Shown: positions 1 to 6,093, counted from the first letter of the stretch. The stretch is 6,093 bases of DNA from CALBPI01 sp039187375 (GCA_039187375.1 JBCCZN010000169.1:1-6093), one strand, 5' to 3'. Numbers and translations are program-made. The notes: generated by a model from the letters alone, not told the origin.

Positions 1-997
1 CGCTGTCTGAGAACTGCCGGAGAAACCCGTGCATTCCAGTCGGGTCAATTCTGCGAGACAAATCACCACCGCGCGCGGCATCGACGACAGCCTGAATCTC
101 ACGTTCGGCAGCGAACTCGTGAGTGCGATCTTGCCATTCAACAAGTGTTCCTACGCGCTGGTCATTGCGCTTGTCCACGACCGGGTTAACCGAGAGACGT
201 AAACTGCGATCACCCAGTGACCAATCCGCTTGCATGGTTGTAGACAACGAGCGAGATTGCTGCGACGAGACGATCGAGAACTGATCGATGTTGATGCCAA
301 GCATCTTGGTTGCATCAAACCAGGGATACGCCTTGCGAAGATCATCTTCAGCGCTGACCAGCAATGCGTTCATCGCATCATTCATGTAAATGACACTGCC
401 ATCATCGTCGGCGATCATCATGCAGCTGTTGCTGTTGTCAAAAGCCGAGCGCACCCGAACATCTTGTGCTGCGCGTTTCTTCTGTTCGCTGATGTCGACT
501 GCATATTGAACAACATGGGATAGCCGACCGGCTTTGTTCATCACCGGCACCAACAGGGCGCGGATCCACAACGTGTGCCCCGCACTGTGTACCAACTCAT
601 AGACGCCAGTGCTGTTCTCACCTTGACACAGTGCCTGCCACAGATCCTGGTAAGTTGTTTGTGCGATCGAGGCGAATAACGCGTCATGGGACCGGCCTAC
701 CAGTCGATCAAGTGATGCGCCGAGCAGGTCGAGGAATGCATCGTTAGCCCAACTCACCTTACCGTTTGCATCAAACAGCAGTACCGATTTCATCTCGGTG
801 AGCGCTTCTAGCCTTTGCAACGGAATACGTTGCCGCGCACCAGATGGCATCCAAAAAGCAACTATCACTGCGAGCACTGTCACCGAGGCTGCAATGACTG
901 GACTGGTCTGCCAAACGATGACGCTCATGGCGAATACGCATAGCAACAGCGCGCCAGCAAGCCGCCTTCTGAGTTGCCGACTTTCAACGTTTTCCAT
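1..997 (-). CDS. PAS-PAS methyl-accepting chemotaxis protein, N-terminal part (3' end outside window)
   Basis: I translated this frame by hand from the ATG at 997-995; it stays open for 332 codons to the left edge, so the gene is partial. An in-frame TGA at 1018-1016 makes this ATG the first possible start, and AAGGG at 1013-1009 is a modest ribosome site 11 bases upstream. Residues 1-12 are basic. Two hydrophobic segments follow (about 13-30 and 34-50) joined by only three residues, so this is a membrane hairpin with no periplasmic sensor domain. A first PAS domain spans about 68-172, ending in the PAC-like YAVDISEQ. A second spans about 182-292, with the family-typical MMIADDDGSVIYMND, GINIDQF and GTLVEWQDRT. 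From 296 on comes the linker with EIQAVVDAARGGDLSRRID, which in this receptor family leads into the signalling domain; that domain is not in the window. By family, it senses a cytoplasmic or redox-type cue and signals to CheA/CheW. The ligand or cofactor cannot be read from the sequence. Confidence 0.88.
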   Translation of the reverse strand, partial: MENVESRQLRRRLAGALLLCVFAMSVIVWQTSPVIAASVTVLAVIVAFWMPSGARQRIPLQRLEALTEMKSVLLFDANGKVSWANDAFLDLLGASLDRLVGRSHDALFASIAQTTYQDLWQALCQGENSTGVYELVHSAGHTLWIRALLVPVMNKAGRLSHVVQYAVDISEQKKRAAQDVRVRSAFDNSNSCMMIADDDGSVIYMNDAMNALLVSAEDDLRKAYPWFDATKMLGINIDQFSIVSSQQSRSLSTTMQADWSLGDRSLRLSVNPVVDKRNDQRVGTLVEWQDRTHEFAAEREIQAVVDAARGGDLSRRIDPTGMHGFLRQFSDS

Positions 998-1095
998 CTT
1001 GCGCTTGGCCCTTACTCATCAAGGTCAACACAACAAACGGACTGCAGACTGCGCAGACCATGCACTAGGACAAAGCGTGAACATATCCACGCTTC

Positions 1096-1111
1096 TTGGT
1101 GTGGCGACCAA
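1096..1111. repeat. Inverted repeat TTGGT-N6-ACCAA, possible operator
   Basis: Perfect 5-base arms flank a 6-base spacer (GTGGCG), giving a 16-base dyad in the divergent intergenic region, 40 bases upstream of the -10-like hexamer. The size and location fit a dimeric regulator site, but arms this short also occur by chance and no regulator gene is visible in the window. Confidence 0.2.
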
Positions 1112-1150
1112 AGTGGGCAAAAGTTAAGCACCTTAGCTGGGATACCCCGG

Positions 1151-1156
1151 TACAAT
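1151..1156 (+). promoter_or_regulatory. Possible -10 hexamer of the biosynthetic operon
   Basis: TACAAT differs from the sigma-70 consensus TATAAT at one base and lies 36 bases upstream of the chosen GH3 start. No recognisable -35 hexamer sits 16-18 bases further upstream, so the promoter would be weak or activator-dependent. This is a tentative call. Confidence 0.25.
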
Positions 1157-1191
1157 CACACTCGTCGGGCCGATGGCTCCACGCTAAAATA

Positions 1192-2844
1192 ATGACAATG
1201 TCAAATAATCAATCGATAGCGCTCGAGCGATTTATCAATAGCGATCAATCGTTGGAACACGCGCAGTGGGCATTGCTGCAGCAGATACTATCGGCACAAC
1301 AATCGTGCAGATTCGGCCAGCACCACAATTTCAGCGCGATCAACAGTCCTGATGCGTACCGACGTCTGCCGCTGATGACCTACGATCAAGTCGCCGGTTT
1401 TCCGGACTACTGGACGGATACTCGTAACTTCACTGTCAGTCGACTTTCGGCCTACTTTTTGACTAGCGGCTCGTCTGCAACACCGAAGAAAATTCCGGTC
1501 ACATCTGAGTTTGTGCGACAGAAAGCACGCGCATTCAGTCTTTTTTGGGATGCAATCTATCGTGATCATCCCGCGATCAAGACCGGCCGCTTGATTGCCA
1601 ACTTCGGTGACTCTGGTCACAGTGAGCGCAATGCACAGAACATCACGGAGCTCTCAGAGACCACGTTCTGGAATCAACGGATGCAAGGCTTCCAGTCGAG
1701 CGAGCGCTGGCCGATCCCGCGCCAACTGGTCGCCATCGCTGATGCATCTCAGCGCTACTATGCTGCGGCTCGACTCGCACTGCAGGGAGAGCTGCATTGC
1801 CTGATGAGCCTTAACCCCTCTACGCTCGTCAAATTCTGCGAGATCATCGAAGCGAGCACAGAATCCCTGGCGCGCGGACTGCATGACGGTACCTGGGGCA
1901 TCGCAGCGTTGGATGCACGCAGTGATTTACCCGATCAATTGACCAGTCGTTTACAGCGCAACCAACAACAGGCGCAAAACGTACAGAGCTGGCATGGTAA
2001 CGGCCGGCGCCAACTTAAAGCACTTTGGCCTGCGCTGGAACTCATCATCTGCTGGCAATCCGAATTGGTCAGCCCATATCTCGATATTCTCAAACGTCAT
2101 GCCGAGGGCATCGCTTTTCGTGACTACATCACACAATCGAGCGAGTGCATCATGGCCATTCCGATGGCCGACACGTTACCCGGCGGGCTGCTCGCTTACA
2201 CCTCGCACTACTATGAGTTCATCCCAGCCAATTCGGTTGAGGATACGTCGCCGCAGACAACACCTGCCTGGGCGCTTGAAAAAGGAAAGCGCTATGAGCT
2301 GGTTGTCACCACTGCGGGCGGACTGTACCGGTATAGAACAGCCGACTGCCTGGCGGTCACAGGTCATGTCAACGGCGTGCCTCATCTGAGCTTTCAGTAT
2401 CGATTCGGTCGTACGTCAAGTATCACCGGCGAAAAACTGACAGAACAGCAAGTGGTCCATGCCTTGGAAGAGTCGGGTATGCACGAGGTACTCGCACGCA
2501 GTGATGTCTTCGTCTATCCCAAAACCGGGGAACGGCCACATTACGCAGTTCTGGTCGATGAGGCAGCATTGCAACCGGGGGTCGATGAAACCACATTGTC
2601 TACCTGGGTTGGTCGCTTCCACGAAGAACTAGGTAAAGCCAATGGCGAGTACAAAGATAAGTGTGGCTCATTGCGTCTGGGCGAGCCGGAAGTGGTCGTG
2701 ACCAACGACGACGGTATGCAATCACTGCACGATCGGTTTCGTGCAAAACACGTTGGCGATGATCAGTATAAGCCGGGCATTTTACGACGCGAGCGTGACC
2801 TGGACAGTACGTTATCAATCAAAACCATTCCCGATGAAGATTAG
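1192..2844 (+). CDS. GH3-family acyl-adenylating acyl-amide synthetase
   Basis: The protein has 550 residues, in the normal range for GH3 (auxin-responsive GH3-type) enzymes, which adenylate a carboxylic acid and transfer the acyl group to an amine, usually an amino acid. The N-terminal helix and EFG-like motif appear as CRFGQHHNF (39-47). The ATP-binding loop is TSGSSATPKKIPVT (91-104). DYITQSSE (311-318) fits the second nucleotide motif, and LYRYRTADCLAVTG (378-391) is the third, with D385 as the likely ribose-binding acid. TGEKLTE (412-418) is the usual hinge-side motif, and QYKPG (525-529) carries the probable catalytic Lys, K527. No signal peptide is seen, so it should be cytosolic. No Shine-Dalgarno sequence precedes the start; ATGs occur at 1192 and 1198, and I chose the first, though 1198 (MSNNQ) is equally plausible. 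The 3' end overlaps the next gene by 11 bases, which suggests translational coupling. The acid and amine substrates cannot be read from the sequence. Confidence 0.88.
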   Translation: MTMSNNQSIALERFINSDQSLEHAQWALLQQILSAQQSCRFGQHHNFSAINSPDAYRRLPLMTYDQVAGFPDYWTDTRNFTVSRLSAYFLTSGSSATPKKIPVTSEFVRQKARAFSLFWDAIYRDHPAIKTGRLIANFGDSGHSERNAQNITELSETTFWNQRMQGFQSSERWPIPRQLVAIADASQRYYAAARLALQGELHCLMSLNPSTLVKFCEIIEASTESLARGLHDGTWGIAALDARSDLPDQLTSRLQRNQQQAQNVQSWHGNGRRQLKALWPALELIICWQSELVSPYLDILKRHAEGIAFRDYITQSSECIMAIPMADTLPGGLLAYTSHYYEFIPANSVEDTSPQTTPAWALEKGKRYELVVTTAGGLYRYRTADCLAVTGHVNGVPHLSFQYRFGRTSSITGEKLTEQQVVHALEESGMHEVLARSDVFVYPKTGERPHYAVLVDEAALQPGVDETTLSTWVGRFHEELGKANGEYKDKCGSLRLGEPEVVVTNDDGMQSLHDRFRAKHVGDDQYKPGILRRERDLDSTLSIKTIPDED

Positions 2845-3940
2845 TGGCGTTCAATTAACGCGGATCAGCGTTCCGTTCCAGCATCGCTTCTCACACGCCA
2901 AAGCCAGCCGCCAAGCGGGCGATGCCATCATCATCTGCGTCATCACCGAATCAGGTCATCGCGGCTTCGGTGAGATACAGGCACGAACCTATGTCACCGG
3001 CGAGGACAACGAGCCTATCTGGCGCCAATATGCTGGCGATCTGGCAAAGCGCCTGCAAGGACTCTCACTCAACTCATGCGATGACATTCGACAGGCAATG
3101 GCCGAGGTTGGCGACTATCAGATCCAGCCCGCATTGACCGGTGGTTTTGACATCGCACTGCACGATGCGCTGGAGTGCTACAAAGGTCTGGACTGGCGTC
3201 AGATCTTTGGTCCAAAGCGCAAGCGACCCAGTGCGCCATGTCTGACGATTGGAGATGACCACGATGAACGCGGCTTGATCCGTCAGGGTCGGTTCGCCCG
3301 CTTAAGCGGTTGCACTGCGGTTAAACTGAAGGTCGGCGGCCATGATGATGTCGCGCGCATTCAACTACTGCGCAAAACGATCGGCAAGGATATTGACCTG
3401 CGACTGGACGGTAACGGAGAACTGGATTTCAACACCGCCGATGCACTGCTGCGAGCCAGTCGGGACTGCGCGATACACTCTATCGAGGAACCGCTGAGCA
3501 AGCATCAACCGGAACTCATCGAGCAGCTACGTGCGCTGCACACATCCACCGGCGTCGCTTTGATGGCTGACGAATCGATCTGTACCGAGTACGACCTGGA
3601 GCGATTCATCGATACCGGCGCCTACCAGTGGATTAACGTGCGAGTTGGCAAAGCGGGTGGTGTCAGCGGTGCGAGTCGGCTATTACGACGAGCACTGGAT
3701 CACAGTTTCGGCATTGTCTGCGGCACAATGGTCGGAGAGACTGCTGTGTTACTACGTATCAGTCGAAAATTGTTGCATCATTGCGATCCGTTGGCGTATG
3801 TCGAGGGCCTGCAGCAGGGCAGTTCGTTGTTGAAGCATGAACCTCTGCGCGAAGTCAGCGACGCAGACCTTGCGCATTTTGAGTGGCAGCATGATCAGTT
3901 GTCACAGTGTGTGGTCAGCCAACAGAGCATTGGCGCATGA
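2834..3940 (+). CDS. Enolase-superfamily enzyme (muconate cycloisomerase / dipeptide epimerase-like)
   Basis: The protein has 368 residues, the normal length for this subgroup. The N-terminal capping domain has the loop PFQHRFSHAKASR (14-26) and GHRGFGE (41-47). The barrel carries the KxK base motif VKLKVG (163-168; K164 and K166). The three Mg2+ ligands are D192 in LDGNG, E218 in SIEEP and D246 in MADES. By family these act on the alpha-proton of a carboxylate, giving an enediolate. In relatives the next strand supplies a second catalytic Lys, as in NVKLDKTGG; here it reads NVRVGKAGG, so that position appears to be R270. The C-terminal DxD that binds the substrate amine in many dipeptide epimerases is not obvious (CDPLAYVEG, 317-325). 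The start ATG overlaps the end of the GH3 gene and lacks a Shine-Dalgarno sequence, so translation is probably coupled. Longer in-frame starts inside the GH3 gene (from 2741) are unlikely, because MKISGVQLTRISVPF is the normal family N-terminus. The exact reaction is unknown. Confidence 0.87.
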   Translation: MKISGVQLTRISVPFQHRFSHAKASRQAGDAIIICVITESGHRGFGEIQARTYVTGEDNEPIWRQYAGDLAKRLQGLSLNSCDDIRQAMAEVGDYQIQPALTGGFDIALHDALECYKGLDWRQIFGPKRKRPSAPCLTIGDDHDERGLIRQGRFARLSGCTAVKLKVGGHDDVARIQLLRKTIGKDIDLRLDGNGELDFNTADALLRASRDCAIHSIEEPLSKHQPELIEQLRALHTSTGVALMADESICTEYDLERFIDTGAYQWINVRVGKAGGVSGASRLLRRALDHSFGIVCGTMVGETAVLLRISRKLLHHCDPLAYVEGLQQGSSLLKHEPLREVSDADLAHFEWQHDQLSQCVVSQQSIGA

Positions 3941-3965
3941 TGCGTTAGTACCGATACACCGCAGC

Positions 3966-3970
3966 AGGAG
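3966..3970 (+). promoter_or_regulatory. Strong ribosome binding site of the carrier-protein gene
   Basis: AGGAG lies 9 bases before the ATG at 3980, inside the only real gap (39 bases) within the operon. It is the clearest Shine-Dalgarno sequence in the window, which fits a need for more carrier protein than of the flanking enzymes. Confidence 0.75.
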
Positions 3971-3979
3971 AAAGGGACA

Positions 3980-4222
3980 ATGTCTGACACTAACAAACTA
4001 GAACAAATCCAGGCGTTCATCGCGACACTGAACCCAGCTGCAGCCGACGGCATAGATCCGGCTGCCAATCTACTTGAAGAAGAAATTGTCGACAGCGTAG
4101 CGATGATGGATGTCATCGTCTGGCTTGAAGAGAATTTTGATATTGCGATCGATCCGGATGATTTGACTCCTGAGAATTTTGGCTCGGTCAATAGCATCGT
4201 CGCTTATCTCGAAAAACAGTAA
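3980..4222 (+). CDS. Dedicated acyl/peptidyl carrier protein
   Basis: This is a small, strongly acidic protein of 80 residues, the size of stand-alone carrier proteins. The phosphopantetheine site is S39 in VDSVAMMDV (37-45), preceded by the helix-end LLEEEIVDS and followed by WLEENFDIAIDPDDLTPENF (48-67) and SIVAYLEK. This is the standard four-helix layout (helix II at the Ser, then the FxIxIxxDDLTPENF stretch). The motif is DSV, not the DSL of fatty-acid AcpP, so it is more like the pathway-specific carriers paired with a stand-alone ligase. It would hold a substrate as a thioester on a 4'-phosphopantetheine arm attached by a phosphopantetheinyl transferase, which is not in the window. The stop codon is followed after 2 bases by the ligase start, so the two are almost certainly made together and are likely partners. 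Confidence 0.9.
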   Translation: MSDTNKLEQIQAFIATLNPAAADGIDPAANLLEEEIVDSVAMMDVIVWLEENFDIAIDPDDLTPENFGSVNSIVAYLEKQ

Positions 4223-4224
4223 TT

Positions 4225-5727
4225 ATGACTATGCGCCTTGAACAGGCGTTGGACGGCGTCGCGCAACGCCGCCCTGACCATCTCGCGCTGCAACTGGCAA
4301 GCGGTCAGCGGTTTACTTATGCCGAACTAGTTGATCGCTCTAAACAACTAGCCGGTGTTTTGGGCGATCTCGGTGTTAACCGTGGCGCGAGAGTCGCCAT
4401 AGTGTCGCGGCACGATCTAGAAGCCATCGCGCTATTTTTCGCAGTACTACGCTGTGGCGCGATTGTTGTCTGGCTCAATGACGATACACGTGCAGCGGAT
4501 ACCGCCGCGGTCATTGAGCGAGCCGAACCGGTCCTTGCGGTGATTCAGCAGGACAAATTCCGCACGCTGTTTAACACTGCCACCGAAACATCGGTTCTGA
4601 CTATCGCCGAATTGTGTGCACGACCGGCTCTACCGAATGACAAGGTCATGGACATGGCGGATACTGACCCGGCAGTGCTGGTGTTCACCTCGGGTTCCAG
4701 TGGCACACCGAAGGGCGTGTGCTTGAGCCATCGCAATATTTTTAGCGTCGATCATGCGGTGATCGAACACATGCCAATCACTGAGAATGACGCCTACATG
4801 ATGGTCGTCCCCCTGCATTATGTGCACGGTCTGATGCAGTTGACGGTGCATTTACTTGCCGGCGCCAGTATTCACTTTTTCGATAACTTCCTGTTTCCCA
4901 AAAAAGTCGTCGAAGCGATTCGCAACACCCGCGTCAGCGGTTTCTCTGGTGTGCCGTTTCACTTCAATGCTCTGATTTCTCGCGGTGGTTTGTTAGATTC
5001 AGACCTGCCTGACCTTCGCTGGGTCACCGTCACAGGTGGCAAGCTGGCAGCGGATACCATCCTCCAAGTGATTGATCATTTTCCTGAGTTACAGTTCCAT
5101 ATCGCCTACGGCCAAACAGAGTGCGCGCCCAGAGCAACCGCACTGCACCCGGACAAGGTTCGCAGCAAGCCCGACTCGGTAGGCAGCGCAATACCCGGTG
5201 TCACTGTATTGCTGCTGGACGATAGCGGCCAGCATGTTAGTGACGGTGAGGTCGGCGAGGTTGTGATTGCTGGCGACAACATCATGCTCGGCTACTGGCG
5301 CGATGACGCGGCGACGGCGAATGCGATCGATGCACAGGGCCGACTACATACCGGCGACCTCGGCCGATTCGATCAAGACGGGGATCTATTTCTCGTCGGT
5401 CGCAAATCAGCAATGATCAAATCAGCAGGCGAGCGAATCGTGCCAGAGGAAATTGAACGGGTGTTGACCGGCTTCGATGGGGTTACCGATGCGGTCGTGG
5501 TCGGTGTTGACGATACTCTGCTGGGACAGCGCGTCGTCGCACACGTACAAATGCCCGACATCATTACTACCCACGACGAGATCATCAAATCACTGCGGCA
5601 GCATCTATCAACCCAGGTCGCGATGGCGAGGCTACCGCGCGAATACCATGTATGGGAAGAGTTCCCGCGCAAGACCAATGGCAAACCGGATCGTGTGTTA
5701 CTGACACAAGCAAAGGCTGACAATTGA
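4225..5727 (+). CDS. Acyl-AMP ligase of the ANL (AMP-dependent synthetase) superfamily
   Basis: The protein has 500 residues, the usual length for a stand-alone adenylation enzyme. The core motifs are in order: the P-loop VFTSGSSGTPKGV (153-165), PLHYVHG (196-202), YGQTE (295-299), LHTGDLGRF (374-382) with the ribose-binding D378, the hinge motif VGRKSAMIKSAGERIVPEEI (391-410), and the C-terminal PRKTNGKPDR (481-490) with catalytic K487. By family it makes an acyl-AMP from a carboxylic acid and ATP, then passes the acyl group to a thiol. The carrier-protein gene ending 2 bases upstream suggests the acceptor is that protein and not coenzyme A, but this is inference. YGQTE and the SGSSGTPKG loop look more like fatty-acyl or aryl ligases than amino-acid adenylation domains, although I cannot read the substrate. 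There is no clear Shine-Dalgarno sequence, so translation is probably coupled. ATG at 4231 (MRLEQAL) is an alternative start two codons in. Confidence 0.92.
   Translation: MTMRLEQALDGVAQRRPDHLALQLASGQRFTYAELVDRSKQLAGVLGDLGVNRGARVAIVSRHDLEAIALFFAVLRCGAIVVWLNDDTRAADTAAVIERAEPVLAVIQQDKFRTLFNTATETSVLTIAELCARPALPNDKVMDMADTDPAVLVFTSGSSGTPKGVCLSHRNIFSVDHAVIEHMPITENDAYMMVVPLHYVHGLMQLTVHLLAGASIHFFDNFLFPKKVVEAIRNTRVSGFSGVPFHFNALISRGGLLDSDLPDLRWVTVTGGKLAADTILQVIDHFPELQFHIAYGQTECAPRATALHPDKVRSKPDSVGSAIPGVTVLLLDDSGQHVSDGEVGEVVIAGDNIMLGYWRDDAATANAIDAQGRLHTGDLGRFDQDGDLFLVGRKSAMIKSAGERIVPEEIERVLTGFDGVTDAVVVGVDDTLLGQRVVAHVQMPDIITTHDEIIKSLRQHLSTQVAMARLPREYHVWEEFPRKTNGKPDRVLLTQAKADN
5712..5716 (+). promoter_or_regulatory. 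Ribosome binding site supporting the TTG start of the UbiD-family gene
   Basis: AAAGG lies 7 bases before the TTG at 5724, inside the 3' end of the ligase gene. Good spacing and the TTGA stop/start overlap decide the start in favour of TTG; the next in-frame ATG (M41, 5844) would remove a conserved N-terminal stretch. Confidence 0.6.
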
Positions 5728-6093
5728 ATACACCTGACTTGCGTGACTACCTAAGCTTTGCCGAGGACAAAGGCAAGAGTGCGTGGCTGTCTATCGATAA
5801 GCCGATATCCGCTCGCTGGGAGACGACTGCCGTGGTCGAAGGGATGGCACGCAAGTTGCGAAGCCCGGTGATTCGCTTCAACCAGGTCGATGACTGTGGC
5901 TACCCCATGGTGACCAATATTTGTGCGTCGCTGGATCGGGTGGCCAAGAGTATCGGGTTGACCGTCGATGCACTCAATCAGCGCTTTGTTACAGCGCATC
6001 AGGCCGGCCTGAATGCCGAGACGGTAGATTCGGCGACAGCACCAGTCTGTGCCAATCAACATGCGCGAGGTGCGTTTTCGTTGTTTGACTTTC
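5724..6093 (+). CDS. UbiD-family decarboxylase, N-terminal part (3' end outside window)
   Basis: The frame is open for 123 codons from a TTG that overlaps the ligase stop (TTGA) to the right edge. The N-terminus NTPDLRDYLSFAEDKGK (2-18) matches the DLREFLxxLExxGE opening of UbiD proteins. It is followed by SIDKPISARWETTAVVEGM (23-41) and the conserved SPVIRFNQVDDCGYPMVTNI (47-66), then ASLDRVAKSIGL (68-79), the family pattern of a P-V-x-F-N-x-V..G-x-P-V-V-T-N segment and a following R-V-A..G helix. UbiD enzymes use prenylated FMN, made by UbiX, for reversible decarboxylation of aromatic or alpha,beta-unsaturated acids. The Glu-Arg-Glu catalytic residues lie further on and are not in the window, so activity cannot be judged. 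Full members are around 450-500 residues, so roughly a quarter is visible. As the fifth gene of the run it probably acts on an intermediate of the same pathway and not in ubiquinone synthesis. Confidence 0.82.
   Translation, partial: MNTPDLRDYLSFAEDKGKSAWLSIDKPISARWETTAVVEGMARKLRSPVIRFNQVDDCGYPMVTNICASLDRVAKSIGLTVDALNQRFVTAHQAGLNAETVDSATAPVCANQHARGAFSLFDF

Larger units (their letters stand above)
998..1191. other. Divergent intergenic region between chemotaxis receptor and biosynthetic operon
   Basis: These 194 bases separate the two oppositely oriented start codons and should carry both promoters. I see no convincing sigma-70, sigma-28 or sigma-54 promoter for the minus-strand receptor. For the plus strand there is a -10-like TACAAT at 1151-1156 without a good -35. 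Short inverted repeats are present at 1096-1111, 1143-1152 and 1165-1173. The frame of the downstream gene stays open back to an ATG at 1096, but those 32 codons do not resemble a GH3 N-terminus, so I treat the stretch as non-coding. Confidence 0.6.

Noticed and set aside
230..523. Plus-strand open frame of 97 codons
   Set aside because: It lies antisense to the second PAS domain and the region between the PAS domains of the receptor, and its translation shows no family features.
984..1019. Eleven-codon minus-strand reading frame (MSKGQAQDGKR) overlapping the receptor start
   Set aside because: It has no ribosome site of its own and can easily arise by chance; nothing supports a leader peptide role.
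798..1127. Plus-strand open frame of 109 codons
   Set aside because: It runs antisense to the receptor's membrane hairpin and first PAS domain, then into the intergenic region; low-complexity translation, no motif.
1117..1136. GG/GC pair on the minus strand resembling a sigma-54 promoter for the receptor
   Set aside because: The spacing between GG and GC is 12 bases and not the required 10.
3934..3944. Small hairpin CGCA-TGA-TGCG at the end of the enolase-superfamily gene
   Set aside because: Four-base arms without a following U-run cannot act as a terminator, and the operon clearly continues.
3895..4197. Minus-strand open frame of 100 codons opposite the carrier-protein gene
   Set aside because: Ser-rich shadow of a gene with clear carrier-protein motifs on the other strand.
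3980..5727. Dlt-type D-alanine ligase and carrier pair
   Set aside because: Sizes fit DltC and DltA, but there is no DltB-like membrane acyltransferase, and the flanking GH3, enolase-superfamily and UbiD genes do not belong to cell-wall alanylation.
5751..6062. Minus-strand open frame of 103 codons opposite the UbiD-family gene
   Set aside because: The plus strand holds a recognisable UbiD N-terminus in a well-placed frame; the minus-strand translation matches nothing I recognise.
2834..6093. Menaquinone operon reading (MenC-like enolase plus MenE-like ligase, with UbiD)
   Set aside because: No MenB, MenD, MenF or MenH is present, a carrier protein sits between the two genes, and the second catalytic Lys expected in o-succinylbenzoate synthase appears to be Arg.

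Overview
The window reads as chromosomal DNA of a proteobacterium, most likely a gammaproteobacterium. GC content looks moderate. The leftmost gene is a PAS-PAS methyl-accepting chemotaxis protein of a type common in motile gammaproteobacteria, and the other genes are tightly packed in proteobacterial operon style. This assignment rests on gene style, not on a marker gene, so the genus is unknown.

Layout. Positions 1-997 (minus strand) hold the N-terminal 332 codons of a membrane-anchored chemotaxis receptor whose 3' end lies outside the window. Positions 998-1191 are a divergent intergenic region with a weak -10-like hexamer and small palindromes. From 1192 to the right edge, five genes run on the plus strand without any terminator: a GH3-type acyl-adenylating amide synthetase (1192-2844), an enolase-superfamily enzyme of the muconate cycloisomerase/dipeptide epimerase type (2834-3940, 11-bp overlap), a dedicated acyl/peptidyl carrier protein (3980-4222), an ANL-superfamily acyl-AMP ligase (4225-5727), and the N-terminal third or so of a UbiD-family decarboxylase (from a TTG at 5724, running off the right edge).

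How the genes may work together (inference). The ligase probably adenylates a carboxylic acid and loads it on the carrier protein encoded 2 bp upstream. The enolase-superfamily enzyme would abstract an alpha-proton from a carboxylate intermediate (isomerisation, epimerisation or elimination). The UbiD protein would decarboxylate an unsaturated or aromatic acid using prenylated FMN. The GH3 enzyme would activate an acid and join it to an amine such as an amino acid. This set does not match a pathway I recognise and looks like a small biosynthetic gene cluster. The most striking single detail is that the enolase-superfamily enzyme keeps the KxK base and three metal ligands but appears to have Arg (R270) where the second catalytic Lys normally sits. 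No tRNA, rRNA, CRISPR array or insertion sequence was seen.
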